Below, piece by piece: positions 1 to 9,509 of a stretch of 64,000 nucleotides of DNA. The notes below the pieces were generated by a model. It worked only from the letters and a program-made list of their open reading frames with translations. It made no database searches and was not told the origin of the DNA. Position numbers and translations under genes: made by a program. The first letter of the stretch is position 1. Each line of letters begins with the position of its first letter. Source of the DNA: Persicitalea jodogahamensis (GTDB taxonomy: Bacteria > Bacteroidota > Bacteroidia > Cytophagales > Spirosomataceae); the NCBI RefSeq assembly GCF_014651615.1, contig NZ_BMXF01000001.1, positions 713,632 to 777,631 on the forward strand, in the 5' to 3' direction.

Positions 1-182
1 AAGGCACCCATTTCCAGAAAGTATGCCTCATCGTCGAGCAAATAATCGATGCGCTCACGGGCAGTAAGTTTTCCTTTCTTATGCTGGCTTTCGATTTTCT
101 TGATGCCACCGCCGAGCTTTGCCGTAGCGTAGCGGACATTGAGGTCGTCGATGAGTTCGGTTAAAGAGCTGGGCTTAGTCAT
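1..182 (-). CDS. Acyl-CoA carboxylase carboxyltransferase subunit, N-terminal part only
   Basis: Reading leftward from the ATG at 182, the frame is open to the window edge and gives about 60 residues starting MTKPSSLTELIDDLN and containing KKGKLTARERI and LLDDEAYFLEMGAF. That run is typical of the N-terminus of propionyl/methylmalonyl-CoA carboxylase beta subunits, which move carboxyl groups from carboxybiotin to acyl-CoA. Most of the protein lies outside the window, so substrate (propionyl-, acetyl- or methylcrotonyl-CoA) cannot be decided. The family assignment is from recognised sequence; the substrate is not. Confidence 0.8.
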   Translation of the reverse strand, partial: MTKPSSLTELIDDLNVRYATAKLGGGIKKIESQHKKGKLTARERIDYLLDDEAYFLEMGA

Positions 183-407
183 GGTGTCGATGAAGTGTTT
201 CTTGAAAACTGGTGGTACTTATCTGCACCAAAAATAAAAAGTCGCCCGCCCGCAAGCAAACGACTTCTGAAAGCTTTGTTTTTAGGAGATCGCCGGAGTC
301 ATCCAAACGCGATACCTTCTTCTGCCTGGTACCTTTCGATGCAGAATTATTCGGCTTCCAAAAATTCAAAGGCCACAATGACTAACTCTGAATCTGGTAG
401 GTAGAAC

Positions 408-1403
408 TCAGTTCTGTAACGAATCCACCATCGGTTGTTTGAATTCCAGCGTCGTATCCACGGGCGACTCCGTGGGACCCTTATCTTTCTTGCCGAAAAT
501 CGATACGTTCACGTATCGTTTAGGGTTTTCACGCAGATTGGCCAGCAACTGGTTCATGCTGATGATGGTGTAATTGAGGTTGTTGTAAAGTTTGTCGTCG
601 TTGATGAGCTTGCTGGCAGTACCCTGACCCGTTTTGACTGCCGCGACAAGTTGTTCCATCTGCCCAACCAGCTGATTGGCCCGGTTAACTGTCTCACCCA
701 GGCGCAGGGCGTTGAGCGAGTCAGCGAAGGTTCCCGTCTTAGTCAGCAGCGGGCCGATCTTCTTTTCGGTTTCGATGAGCGAACCGGATAGCTTGCTCAG
801 GTTGGCGGTGAGTTCGGCCAGGCTCTTCTGGTTTTGCTGAAGCGTGGCACGAAAGGCGCTGCCCGTTTGGTCAAAGTTGCGGAGTACCTGATTAAGGATG
901 GCTCCGGTTTCCTGAAATCCCTTAGTGACTGTGTTCAGATTCTGCACCAGCGAGTCGGCGTGGGTGATGACGGGTAGCGTGCGCTCCTGCAAAAGTGCCT
1001 GAATACCCGCCTCCTGATTGCCTATCAGCGTGTCGCCGGGTTGCAGCTCATTGCCCGTAGGACTAATTTTTAGCCGGATGACCTTATCGCCCAACAGGCC
1101 GCCGTCGGCCAGTATGGCCTGCGTACCTTTCCGAAATACAAGGTCTTTTCGGATATCCAGCGTCACCAACAGGCGATTGTTCTTATCCTGCTCTATTACT
1201 ATCTTCCGTACTTGACCCACCACTAACCCATTCAGCATGATGGGGTTGGAGGATGTCAGGCCGTCGATATTATTATAAATAACGAAGTATTTTTTATTCG
1301 GTGAAAAGATATCGGATCCTTTCAAAAAATTGAAGCCAAAGTAAAGCATCCCGATCGTAACGACCGACAGTAAGCCTACTTTCAGCTCGCGGGAGAGTTT
1401 CAT
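408..1403 (-). CDS. MlaD/MCE family lipid-transport protein
   Basis: This 331-residue protein has one N-terminal membrane helix (about residues 8-26) followed by an MCE/MlaD domain at about 37-116, with the typical NGLVVGQV segment. The remainder is low in aromatics and rich in Leu, Gln, Asn and Thr, as expected for a long helical or coiled-coil tail. MCE proteins form hexameric rings that carry phospholipids between inner and outer membrane. It follows the amidase gene by about 54 nt on the same strand, and both diverge from an LptD-like gene, so this looks like an outer-membrane maintenance locus. No MlaE or MlaF gene is present here. The MCE assignment is firm; lipid direction and partners are inferred. 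Confidence 0.9.
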   Translation of the reverse strand: MKLSRELKVGLLSVVTIGMLYFGFNFLKGSDIFSPNKKYFVIYNNIDGLTSSNPIMLNGLVVGQVRKIVIEQDKNNRLLVTLDIRKDLVFRKGTQAILADGGLLGDKVIRLKISPTGNELQPGDTLIGNQEAGIQALLQERTLPVITHADSLVQNLNTVTKGFQETGAILNQVLRNFDQTGSAFRATLQQNQKSLAELTANLSKLSGSLIETEKKIGPLLTKTGTFADSLNALRLGETVNRANQLVGQMEQLVAAVKTGQGTASKLINDDKLYNNLNYTIISMNQLLANLRENPKRYVNVSIFGKKDKGPTESPVDTTLEFKQPMVDSLQN

Positions 1404-1457
1404 TGAGTTGAAGCGTGAGGGTGGAAAAGGTTTGTTTCTGCTACGAAAATACCACTA

Positions 1458-2249
1458 TTATCGTTCCATCTCCTTGCGGTACTGCTTGAAAGCACCGTAG
1501 ACCGCCTCCGCTACCTCGTCCTGCCCATCTGTGGAATTCAGGTAAGCCTCTTCTTCGGGATTGCTCAGAAAACCCGTTTCCACCAGCACGCTGGGCATAT
1601 TCGTCCGCCATAGCACCAGGAATCCTGCCTGCTTGACGCCCCGGCTCCGCCGCTTCGACTCCGACCGGAACTGCCGTTCTACCCGGCTGGCGAACAGCAG
1701 ACTGCTCGATAGGTAAGCACTCTGGTAGTTGGCCAGCATAATATGCGCCAGGGGTGAGGTAGGGTCAAAGCCCTTATACGTTTCTTTATAATCTTTCTCT
1801 TTCAAAATTACCGAGTTCTCGCGCTTGGCAACGGCGAGGTTGGCCTCGGACTTGTGCAATCCCATTACGTACGTTTCGGTGCCGAGCGCGCGGCTGGAGC
1901 CGGCATTGCAGTGAATGGAAATAAACAGGTCGGCGCGGTTGCGGTTGGCGTAGGCTGAGCGCTCATCGAGCTCCACAAAAACATCGGAGGTTCTGGTATA
2001 GAGGACTTTTACTTCCGGCATTTCGGCCTTGATTTTTTTGCCAAGGGCGAGGGCAATCTTCAACGTAGTCCGGGATTCGCGGGCCACTTTGCCACGTGTG
2101 CCGGGGTCGTGGCCACCATGACCAGCGTCAATAACTACCACATCGATTAAGCCCGGGTTGTTTTCGGAAACGGGTTCTTGTTGGAAGGCGAAGGCCAAAC
2201 TTAACACTAAACCACCCGAGGCAGCCGCCATTTTAAGAACTTTTAACAT
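1458..2249 (-). CDS. N-acetylmuramoyl-L-alanine amidase (Amidase_3, AmiC-like)
   Basis: This 263-residue exported enzyme cleaves the amide bond between muramic acid and the stem peptide of peptidoglycan. An N-terminal hydrophobic stretch (about 7-22) is a signal peptide. The Amidase_3 zinc site is visible: His44 in DAGHGG, Glu58, and His113 in SIHCNAG, with the catalytic Glu224 in VETGFLSN. The family's usual domain fills nearly the whole protein, with no separate cell-wall-binding or AMIN domain. It sits between the MCE gene and the divergent LptD-like gene. Function is well supported; cellular role (daughter-cell separation or remodelling) is inferred. Confidence 0.93.
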   Translation of the reverse strand: MLKVLKMAAASGGLVLSLAFAFQQEPVSENNPGLIDVVVIDAGHGGHDPGTRGKVARESRTTLKIALALGKKIKAEMPEVKVLYTRTSDVFVELDERSAYANRNRADLFISIHCNAGSSRALGTETYVMGLHKSEANLAVAKRENSVILKEKDYKETYKGFDPTSPLAHIMLANYQSAYLSSSLLFASRVERQFRSESKRRSRGVKQAGFLVLWRTNMPSVLVETGFLSNPEEEAYLNSTDGQDEVAEAVYGAFKQYRKEMER

Positions 2250-2329
2250 TATTTTTTGCTTCGTGCGTTACTCCTTAGTGGTTTCTCCACTAATTTTGAC
2301 ATCTTGAATTTTAGGCAAAAATACGCTTT

Positions 2330-5215
2330 TTGATACAACTGAAAAAAAAGTGGTTTAGTATATCGCTGAGCCTGTGCGTACTTCTGCTAGTGGGATGCGT
2401 AAGGACTCAGCAACAATCGGGCCGTTCCGGTCGCCTGTTCGGCAAAGCCGCGAAGGCTGACTCCTCGGCTTCGAGTCAAACCCCTGTTTCCCCCCTTTCC
2501 GTAACCTCCGATACGCTAACTGCGACCGATTCGACGACACTGCCCAGCGGTGTCCGTATCGCCACGGGTGACACCCTGGGCATCCGGCTGGACTCGCTCC
2601 GTTCCGATTCACTGCGGGTAGATTCCCTAGCCAAGCAAAGCGACCTGCAATCCACGGTCGAGTATAAATCAACAGATTCTACGATTATGGATGTGGACGG
2701 CAAGCAGGTGCACCTTTACGGCGAGGCCGAAGTGACCTACGGCACCATCAACCTCAAAGCCGACTACATCCGCATCGACTGGACTCTTAACGAGCTTTTT
2801 GCAAGAGGTACGTATGATTCCACCACTAAGGAAACCATCGGCGAACCCATTTTTCAGGATGGGGCGGAGGCATACAATACCAAAGAACTACGCTACAACT
2901 ACAAAACCAAAAAAGGATTCATCCGGGGGGTAGTTACGCAGCAGGGGGAGGGGAACATCCGGGGCGAACAGGTCAAGAAAGATCAGGAAGGCAATTTGTA
3001 CATTAAAAAAGCCATCTACACGACCTGCAACCTCACACATCCGCACTTTTACATTAACGCCCCCAAAATCAAGCTGATCGACAACAAGCAGGTCGTGTCA
3101 GGGCCGTTCAATCTGGTCATTGCCGACGTGCCGTTGCCCCTGGGGCTACCGTTTGGCTTTTTCCCATTTCCCAAGAAAAAAGAAATCGGCACTTCGGGTA
3201 TTCTGTTTCCGGCCTACGGGGAAGAGCCCAACGGACGCGGTTTTTACCTACGCGACGGCGGCTACTACTTTGCCGTCAGCGAAAACTTCAACGCTACCGT
3301 TACCGGACAGATATATTCTACTGGAAGCTGGGGGCTGGGGGTCAGTTCGGTCTATACCAAACGCTATCGCTACAATGGCAACGTATCGCTGCGCTTCAAC
3401 CGCAACAAATCCGGTGACGAACTGGACAAGGTGTTGAATACCCCGGGCCGCAATGATTTTAGCGTGGTCTGGTCGCACGCGCCTGTGCCGCGCGGCAACT
3501 CCACTTTTTCGGCTAATGTGAACGTGACCAGCAATAGCTTTAACCAGTACAATGCGCAGGATAACCAAAAGTACATTTCCAACGTCGCCAGTTCATCGGT
3601 GCAGTACAACCGTACCTTCGGGCAGTACGCCCGCGCCGGGGCTAGTCTCCGCGTAAACCAGAACTTCGGCACGCCCGATCCCGAAACCGGATTGAAAACC
3701 GGCGGAAAGACCGACGTTTCGACGCAGTTCAACTTTGGCGTCAACCAGATCGCTCCTTTTGCACTCAACGGCGGGCGGGGTGCCTGGTACGAAAGCTTCC
3801 GGCTTGGCATGGACTTCAACGGTGATTATAGCGTCAACAACACGCTGTCGGCCATCGATACGACCTATTCGCGTTTGGAGTTCATTGTCGTCAATGAAAT
3901 AGACAGCGCCCGCACAGCGGGCGATCAGGTGGTCGATTTTAATTTCGACAACCTGCCTGATTTGTTGAAAGATGCGCGCTTCAACGGCCGTTACTCGATC
4001 CCCATTTCGCTCCCTAACTTCAAACTACTGCGTTTTATCAATTTCACGCCCAGCATTTCTTTGCAGGGCGAGGTCTTCTCCAAACAGTATAGCTACCAAT
4101 ATTTGGGCAATAACCAGATTCGCATCGACACCATCGACCGCGTGGGCAGCGAATACAGCTATTCGATGGGAGCAGGACTAAACACGCGCTTTTATGGTAC
4201 TTTTTTTGTGAGGGGAAAGCGGCTGGAAGCGATTCGGCACACGGTGATACCGTCGGTTTCGTTCAGTTATACCCCGGACTTCTCGGGCGATAATTTTGGT
4301 TTTTACCAAAACACCCAGATCAACGACGATGGCGAAACGCGCTTTCTGTCGCGTTACCGGGGCATCGGTAGTACTTCCAGCAACGGGCGGGCGTCGGGGG
4401 TAATTTCCTATAACCTTAATAACTCCTTTGAGATGAAGCTGCGGTCGAAGAGCGATACCGCCGACCAGCAGTTTGAAAAAGTATCCCTGCTGGACAATCT
4501 GAGTTTCAATGGTAGTTATAACCTTATCGCTGACTCGCTGAACTTGTCCAACCTGTCGGTCAATGCTAACACTACGATTAAAGACCTGAACCTGAACTTC
4601 AACATGACGTTCGATCCCTACGCTTATATCCTCGATACGCGAAGCCCGAATAATACGGCGGGTATTCGCATCAATGAGTTTGCGATCAAGCGCGGGCAGG
4701 GGCTGGCTCGGCTGTCAAATCTGAACGTGACCTTCTCCAAGAGCTTTAATCCGAAGAAAAAAGACCCTGAGAAAAAGCCGGCTGCACCCAATCCCGCCAA
4801 TCCGCAGGCCACGGCAGAAAACCTGGAATTTATCCAGCGCAATCCTAACCTGTACGTAGATTTCGATATTCCCTGGAACGTCAACATCAACTACAACTTT
4901 GGCTTGAGCCGTTTCGGACTGCAACCCTCTCAGATCATCCAAACCCTCAGCGCCAACGGCGACTTGAGCCTAACGCCCAAGTGGAAGCTGAGCCTGCAAA
5001 CGGGTTTCGATTTCCAGGCCCTGAGTCCGTCGATCACCACGGTGTCGCTCTACCGCGACCTGCACTGCTGGGATATGTCGTTCAACTGGACGCCCTTCGC
5101 GGGCAACCGTCTGCGGGCCAGCAACTACTCATTTACGCTCAAAGCCAAATCATCTATCTTGCAGGACTTGAAGCTGTCGCGCCGCCGGTCGTTCGTGGAC
5201 CGAAGCGGGTATTGA
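2330..5215 (+). CDS. LptD-like outer-membrane LPS-assembly protein
   Basis: This 961-residue protein matches the Bacteroidetes LptD type. An OstA/LptA-like jelly-roll region (about 110-240) contains GEAEVTYGTINLKADYI and is followed by a long beta-barrel with alternating strands. In the family LptD inserts lipopolysaccharide into the outer leaflet. Translation must start at TTG (2330), because the next in-frame ATG is far inside the domain. The N-terminus reads MIQLKKKWFS and then a hydrophobic stretch ending LLVGC at Cys23, which resembles a lipobox; lipidation of an LptD would be unusual. The TAATTTTG at 2291-2298 fits a TAnnTTTG -7 element, but I see no clear -33 partner. It is divergent from the amidase/MCE pair. 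Confidence 0.85.
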   Translation: MIQLKKKWFSISLSLCVLLLVGCVRTQQQSGRSGRLFGKAAKADSSASSQTPVSPLSVTSDTLTATDSTTLPSGVRIATGDTLGIRLDSLRSDSLRVDSLAKQSDLQSTVEYKSTDSTIMDVDGKQVHLYGEAEVTYGTINLKADYIRIDWTLNELFARGTYDSTTKETIGEPIFQDGAEAYNTKELRYNYKTKKGFIRGVVTQQGEGNIRGEQVKKDQEGNLYIKKAIYTTCNLTHPHFYINAPKIKLIDNKQVVSGPFNLVIADVPLPLGLPFGFFPFPKKKEIGTSGILFPAYGEEPNGRGFYLRDGGYYFAVSENFNATVTGQIYSTGSWGLGVSSVYTKRYRYNGNVSLRFNRNKSGDELDKVLNTPGRNDFSVVWSHAPVPRGNSTFSANVNVTSNSFNQYNAQDNQKYISNVASSSVQYNRTFGQYARAGASLRVNQNFGTPDPETGLKTGGKTDVSTQFNFGVNQIAPFALNGGRGAWYESFRLGMDFNGDYSVNNTLSAIDTTYSRLEFIVVNEIDSARTAGDQVVDFNFDNLPDLLKDARFNGRYSIPISLPNFKLLRFINFTPSISLQGEVFSKQYSYQYLGNNQIRIDTIDRVGSEYSYSMGAGLNTRFYGTFFVRGKRLEAIRHTVIPSVSFSYTPDFSGDNFGFYQNTQINDDGETRFLSRYRGIGSTSSNGRASGVISYNLNNSFEMKLRSKSDTADQQFEKVSLLDNLSFNGSYNLIADSLNLSNLSVNANTTIKDLNLNFNMTFDPYAYILDTRSPNNTAGIRINEFAIKRGQGLARLSNLNVTFSKSFNPKKKDPEKKPAAPNPANPQATAENLEFIQRNPNLYVDFDIPWNVNINYNFGLSRFGLQPSQIIQTLSANGDLSLTPKWKLSLQTGFDFQALSPSITTVSLYRDLHCWDMSFNWTPFAGNRLRASNYSFTLKAKSSILQDLKLSRRRSFVDRSGY

Positions 5216-5316
5216 GGATTCGAAGAGCAAAGTACCAAAGTAGCAGAGGTACAAGGGGGGAAAGTCTTTTGAATTAAAGAGGTTCAAAGTGAACCCGATT
5301 TCATCTCAACTCTCAA

Positions 5317-6231
5317 CTACTTCCCCGTCTGGGTTGTGTAGGTACTTTCAAAGATTTTATCGGCGTTCCCTGCCTCGAAGCCGTCGCGGCGGTGCTGGCG
5401 TTGGATCTGGTCAGCAGGCAGTTCAGCGTATTCAGGCAGGACGCGCCGCTCGGCGAACTCTACGTAAGAACCCGAAATCATATGTTTTTCGCCGTTAGCA
5501 AAATCGGCTTCCAGCATCTGCGCCACGGTGGAGCTTTGTAGTAAACCGCCGTCGGGACTTTCTTTAATTTTGCCGCCGGAGTTATTGAGTTTGATCCCGT
5601 GTTTTTCCAGGAATTCGTTGAACTCCGCTACGGTATTGTAGCCTTCGGGCAGATTATGGACGCTAATCGTAAAGTGGTTGAGGTAATAGCGGTTATAGAT
5701 TACCCAGGCAGCGTACTCGCTTTCTTCCAGCAAAGTAAGGTAATCACTCAGGGTCGGAGTACGCCAGAGTGGCTGGTGGAGAAAGGCATCCACCGCTTCG
5801 CCATTGTTTAAATCCAGACTGTCCACAGGATCGCTTTTAACTTCGCTGGTGTAGCTTCGAATAATGCTTTGCGATTCCTGAGAAAGCTCGTTTACGCGCA
5901 ATTCGCTGACGAAAATTCGCGGGTAGTTTGGCTCCGGCGGACTGAACCAATAGGCGTCGAGCTTTTTGCCCTCGAAGTAGTAGTAGTCACGCTTCTGGTA
6001 GCCATAGTGCAGGAAGATTTTCTCGAAAGAGGCTATCCCCAAATGCGGTACGCCCAGCGTACGAAAGGCGATGTGGTCGTTTTCGATATTTCCGGTGTCA
6101 GGTATAATACCTTCATCTACCATAGCATCGAGTATAATATTCACATCGGGGACGCGCTCCTGGTAGCGGCGCATGAGGCCATTCATTACTATTTCGAGCG
6201 GTGGGTTTTCTGAAGATTGCATCTGATTCAT
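5317..6231 (-). CDS. DUF1338 family protein, 2-oxoadipate dioxygenase/decarboxylase-like
   Basis: This 304-residue protein belongs to the DUF1338 fold (vicinal-oxygen-chelate type). The best-studied member, HglS/YdcJ, converts 2-oxoadipate to 2-hydroxyglutarate in lysine breakdown. Candidate metal ligands are His53 and His186 (in LNHFTIS) and Glu258 (in SYVEFAERR), with Arg57 four residues after His53 as in HglS. The protein is clearly shorter than YdcJ. No lysine-catabolism genes lie nearby, so the substrate may differ. It converges on the LptD-like gene. Upstream, about 315 nt to the likely argH start contain no recognisable gene. The family call is solid; the reaction is inferred. Confidence 0.8.
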   Translation of the reverse strand: MNQMQSSENPPLEIVMNGLMRRYQERVPDVNIILDAMVDEGIIPDTGNIENDHIAFRTLGVPHLGIASFEKIFLHYGYQKRDYYYFEGKKLDAYWFSPPEPNYPRIFVSELRVNELSQESQSIIRSYTSEVKSDPVDSLDLNNGEAVDAFLHQPLWRTPTLSDYLTLLEESEYAAWVIYNRYYLNHFTISVHNLPEGYNTVAEFNEFLEKHGIKLNNSGGKIKESPDGGLLQSSTVAQMLEADFANGEKHMISGSYVEFAERRVLPEYAELPADQIQRQHRRDGFEAGNADKIFESTYTTQTGK

Positions 6232-6546
6232 AAAAATGGTCGTCGAAGGTTTTGTTCTGAAAAAACGAAAGGCAGGGGTTTGGAATTCAATCTTGCCAAA
6301 ATTTTTTGACTAACAAACGTTTTCTAAATCCTGGAATGGATTATGGGCAGTGACAACTGAATTCTTTCAAAAATCGACTTCAACACCCGTACATACCAGC
6401 AGAATCCACACTATTCCTGCCTTTAAGCCAGCAAATCAGAAACCAACTGCAGTCCTCGGATAATCCCCAAAACCTCCCGAACTTTGGGCTTTGTGGTACG
6501 GGCAGCTCGCCCGTCTATGGTACCTTACCCGAAAACTACCTACATT

Positions 6547-7899
6547 TTGAAACTTTGGCAGAAAGAAAATACCGTCATCTCCGAAAAAATTGAACGCTTC
6601 ACCGTGGGTCGTGATGTCGAACTGGACCTCCACCTGGCCGAATTTGACGTACTGGGCAACCTGGCCCACGCGATAATGCTTGAATCCATCGGTTTGCTTA
6701 CAGCCGACGAACTGGCTGATTTGCAAACTGAACTCATAGCGATTTATAAAAAAACACAAACCTCAGAATTCATCATTGAAGAGGGCGTCGAGGATGTGCA
6801 TTCGCAGGTGGAACTACTACTCACCCGAAAACTTGGTGATACCGGCAAGAAGATACACAGCGGCCGCTCCCGCAACGACCAGGTACTGGTTGACCTGAAA
6901 CTCTACGTTCGCGACCGCCTTACACAGGTTGTGCAGGCCACTGAAAAACTCTTCAACGTGCTGCAAAGCCGCGCCGAACAGCACAAAAATGACTTGCTGC
7001 CTGGCTACACGCATTTGCAGATTGCCATGCCGTCGTCGTTTGGACTGTGGTTTGGGGCGTACGCCGAAGGGCTTATTGACGACGTCGTGCAACTCAACGC
7101 CGCCTACCGCCTGGCCAACCGCAACCCGCTGGGTTCGGGTGCGGGTTATGGTTCATCTTTTCCCCTGAATCGTACGATGACGACCGAATTGCTGGGCTTC
7201 GAGGGTTTGCATTATAATGTAGTATATGCCCAAATGAGCCGGGGGCGCACCGAACAAGCCGCGCTGACAGCCCTGGCGTCGCTCGCCGCTACCGTATCGC
7301 GCCTGGCGATGGATGTATGCTTGTACAATAGCCAGAATTTTGGCTTCATTGTGCTGCCCGATGCCTTCACAACGGGAAGTAGTATTATGCCGCACAAGAA
7401 GAACCCCGATGTGGCCGAGCTTCTCCGCGCCAAAACCAACCGCCTGAAAGCCCTGCCGATGGAGGTGACGCTGGTACTGAGTAATCTGCCTTCGGGCTAC
7501 CACCGCGATATGCAGCTTTTGAAAGAAATCCTGATGCCCGCGTTTGACGAAATGCTGGATTGTCTGGACGTAGCCGCCTTTATGTTGGAAAATATGGAAG
7601 TCAAAACGAACCTACTGGACGAGAGCCGTTACGATTTACTGTTCAGCGTCGAGCGAGTGAATGAATTGGTGATGCAGGGCGTGCCGTTCCGAGACGCATA
7701 CCGGCAAGTGGGCAAGGAAATAGGGGAGGGAAATTATAGCGGCGATGAACTACGGCCTTCGCGCGACCTCAAACATACCCACGAAGGCAGCATCGGCAAC
7801 CTGAATCTGGAAGAAATATACCAACGTATGGATAACGAATTGGCTCGTTTTGAGTTTGATAAGGTGGAAAAGGCTTTTCAGAACTTACTCAAAGCGTGA
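6547..7899 (+). CDS. argH: Argininosuccinate lyase
   Basis: The enzyme splits argininosuccinate into arginine and fumarate, the last step of arginine synthesis, in the cytoplasm. The signature GSSIMPHKKNP is present with the catalytic serine loop, as are SGRSRNDQV and TGYTHLQ-type segments (here PGYTHLQIA). The open frame begins further upstream (GTG 6484, ATG 6517), but family members start MKLWQK, so I place the start at TTG 6547, giving 450 residues. The stop codon overlaps the GTG start of the next gene by four bases, so the two are translationally coupled. The argB gene is about 14 kb away, so the pathway is scattered. Confidence 0.93.
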   Translation: MKLWQKENTVISEKIERFTVGRDVELDLHLAEFDVLGNLAHAIMLESIGLLTADELADLQTELIAIYKKTQTSEFIIEEGVEDVHSQVELLLTRKLGDTGKKIHSGRSRNDQVLVDLKLYVRDRLTQVVQATEKLFNVLQSRAEQHKNDLLPGYTHLQIAMPSSFGLWFGAYAEGLIDDVVQLNAAYRLANRNPLGSGAGYGSSFPLNRTMTTELLGFEGLHYNVVYAQMSRGRTEQAALTALASLAATVSRLAMDVCLYNSQNFGFIVLPDAFTTGSSIMPHKKNPDVAELLRAKTNRLKALPMEVTLVLSNLPSGYHRDMQLLKEILMPAFDEMLDCLDVAAFMLENMEVKTNLLDESRYDLLFSVERVNELVMQGVPFRDAYRQVGKEIGEGNYSGDELRPSRDLKHTHEGSIGNLNLEEIYQRMDNELARFEFDKVEKAFQNLLKA

Positions 7900-9425
7900 T
7901 TTCATTCAAAAGGATCTGGTTAAGTACCACACTGCTGGCGGTAGGCGCACTGGCTTACTGGTCGTGTGGGACGGGTCAGCAGCCCAACGGCGAAGTATTG
8001 GCGCACCAGTACTGTGCCGGCTGCCATGTTTTTCCGGAGCCTTCATTGTTGGACAAAAAAACCTGGGCCGAGGGGGCACTACCCTACATGGCGCCTCGGC
8101 TGGGGCTGAAAACCGTTGAAACCGATTCCGGTTTTTTTCAAAATTACGAATCGCAACTACATATAGAGCAACTTGATATCTTTCCCAAAGAACCCCTGGT
8201 TAGTGAGGAGGAGTGGGCGAGTATAGTGGATTATTATGTGCGGAATGCGCCCGAAACTTTGCCGCGTCCCCGGCAGGATAGCCTGCAGTCGTTACCTGGT
8301 TTCCGCTTAAAAAACATCCTCAGCCCGCTGGAAGCGACAGTGACGGCGGTACGTTACGATCCGTTCAGTCGTCAGGTTTGGACCAGCCACCGCTCGGGGG
8401 CGATGCACGTTTTGAATCCAAAGCTACAAGCGGTGGATTCATTGTTCAATTTTGAAAGCCCGTTCTCCGGTTTCAGGGCGCAGTCGGACGGCGGCTGGAA
8501 TGTGCTCAGCATGGGGTACATGGATCCGAACGATGAGCATAAAGGTTCATTACTTTCCATCCGGAAGACCGACGGAAACTGGCGCGGACGACGCGTGGTA
8601 GGCGATTTGCAACGGCCCGTACATGCCACCTACGCCGATGTGAATGAGGACGGGCGGGAAGATGTGATCGTTTGTGAATACGGAAACTACATCGGCAAAC
8701 TAGCTTGGTACGCCGCTACAACTACCGACTCAATGACCATGCATGTGATCGAAGAGCGGCCCGGCGCGCGCATGACCTACTGGCAAGACTACGACGGCGA
8801 CGGTCGCCCCGATTTGTGGGTACTTTACGCACAGGGCGACGAGCAGATTGCCGTATATCTCAATGGTGGCAAAGGAAATTTTGCCAAGAAAATCCTGCTA
8901 CGTTTCCCGCCTTCCTATGGCTCGGGTTTCTTTGAGCTGGTGGATTTTAATAATGACGGTAAGCTGGATATTCTGTACGCCAACGGCGATAATGGTGATA
9001 AGACCTATACCTTAAAGCCCTACCACGGTATTAGAATTTTTATCAATAAAGGCAAGGATAAGTTCGAAGAGAAATTCTTCTTTCCACTCGACGGAGCCAC
9101 GCAGGCCCTCGCCCGCGACTTCGATCAGGACGGTGACCTCGACATTGCCGCCATCGCCTTTTTTCCTGATTTTGCCCTCAAACCGGTACGGAGTTTTGTG
9201 TACCTGGAAAACAAAGGAAACAATGTCTTTACGCCCCGTACTTTCCCCGATCCCAATCGTGGCCGCTGGCTCACCATGGATGCCGCCGATGTGGATCAGG
9301 ATGGAGATCTGGACATTCTGCTGGGCTCTTTTTACCTGGCTATCACGCCTACGCCAAAGGCATTTCTGGAACGCTGGAAAACGGAGAAAAAAGGGGTAGT
9401 GGTACTTGAGAATACCTTTCGTTAA
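7896..9425 (+). CDS. FG-GAP/VCBS-repeat lipoprotein with N-terminal haem-binding motif
   Basis: This 509-residue protein has a lipoprotein signal (LAYWSC, Cys24), then one CxxCH haem motif (CAGCH, Cys40-His44) in a short cytochrome-c-like segment. After it come several calcium-binding FG-GAP/VCBS blades, visible as Asp-rich loops such as DYDGDGRPDLWV, DFNNDGKLDILY and DVDQDGDLDILLG. This suggests an outer-membrane or periplasmic beta-propeller tethered to a redox module. It starts with GTG inside the argH stop, so it is co-translated with an arginine gene, an odd pairing. A strong hairpin follows it. I do not recognise a specific function. The larger CRTAC1-type FG-GAP protein at 16170-19589 has a similar propeller composition. 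Confidence 0.8.
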   Translation: MISFKRIWLSTTLLAVGALAYWSCGTGQQPNGEVLAHQYCAGCHVFPEPSLLDKKTWAEGALPYMAPRLGLKTVETDSGFFQNYESQLHIEQLDIFPKEPLVSEEEWASIVDYYVRNAPETLPRPRQDSLQSLPGFRLKNILSPLEATVTAVRYDPFSRQVWTSHRSGAMHVLNPKLQAVDSLFNFESPFSGFRAQSDGGWNVLSMGYMDPNDEHKGSLLSIRKTDGNWRGRRVVGDLQRPVHATYADVNEDGREDVIVCEYGNYIGKLAWYAATTTDSMTMHVIEERPGARMTYWQDYDGDGRPDLWVLYAQGDEQIAVYLNGGKGNFAKKILLRFPPSYGSGFFELVDFNNDGKLDILYANGDNGDKTYTLKPYHGIRIFINKGKDKFEEKFFFPLDGATQALARDFDQDGDLDIAAIAFFPDFALKPVRSFVYLENKGNNVFTPRTFPDPNRGRWLTMDAADVDQDGDLDILLGSFYLAITPTPKAFLERWKTEKKGVVVLENTFR

Positions 9426-9448
9426 TCAAACAAGGATGGGTAGGTAAG

Positions 9449-9484
9449 AAAAAAGGAGAATCGAAATTTCGATTCTCCTTTTTT
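9449..9484. terminator. Bidirectional rho-independent terminator
   Basis: A perfect inverted repeat with arms AAGGAGAATCGAAA and its complement is flanked by A-runs on the left and T-runs on the right, so it can end transcripts from both strands. It lies between the convergent FG-GAP lipoprotein and SusD-like genes. Confidence 0.9.
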
Positions 9485-9509
9485 AGGTGTTATGCAATCA
9501 ATCTAAAAA

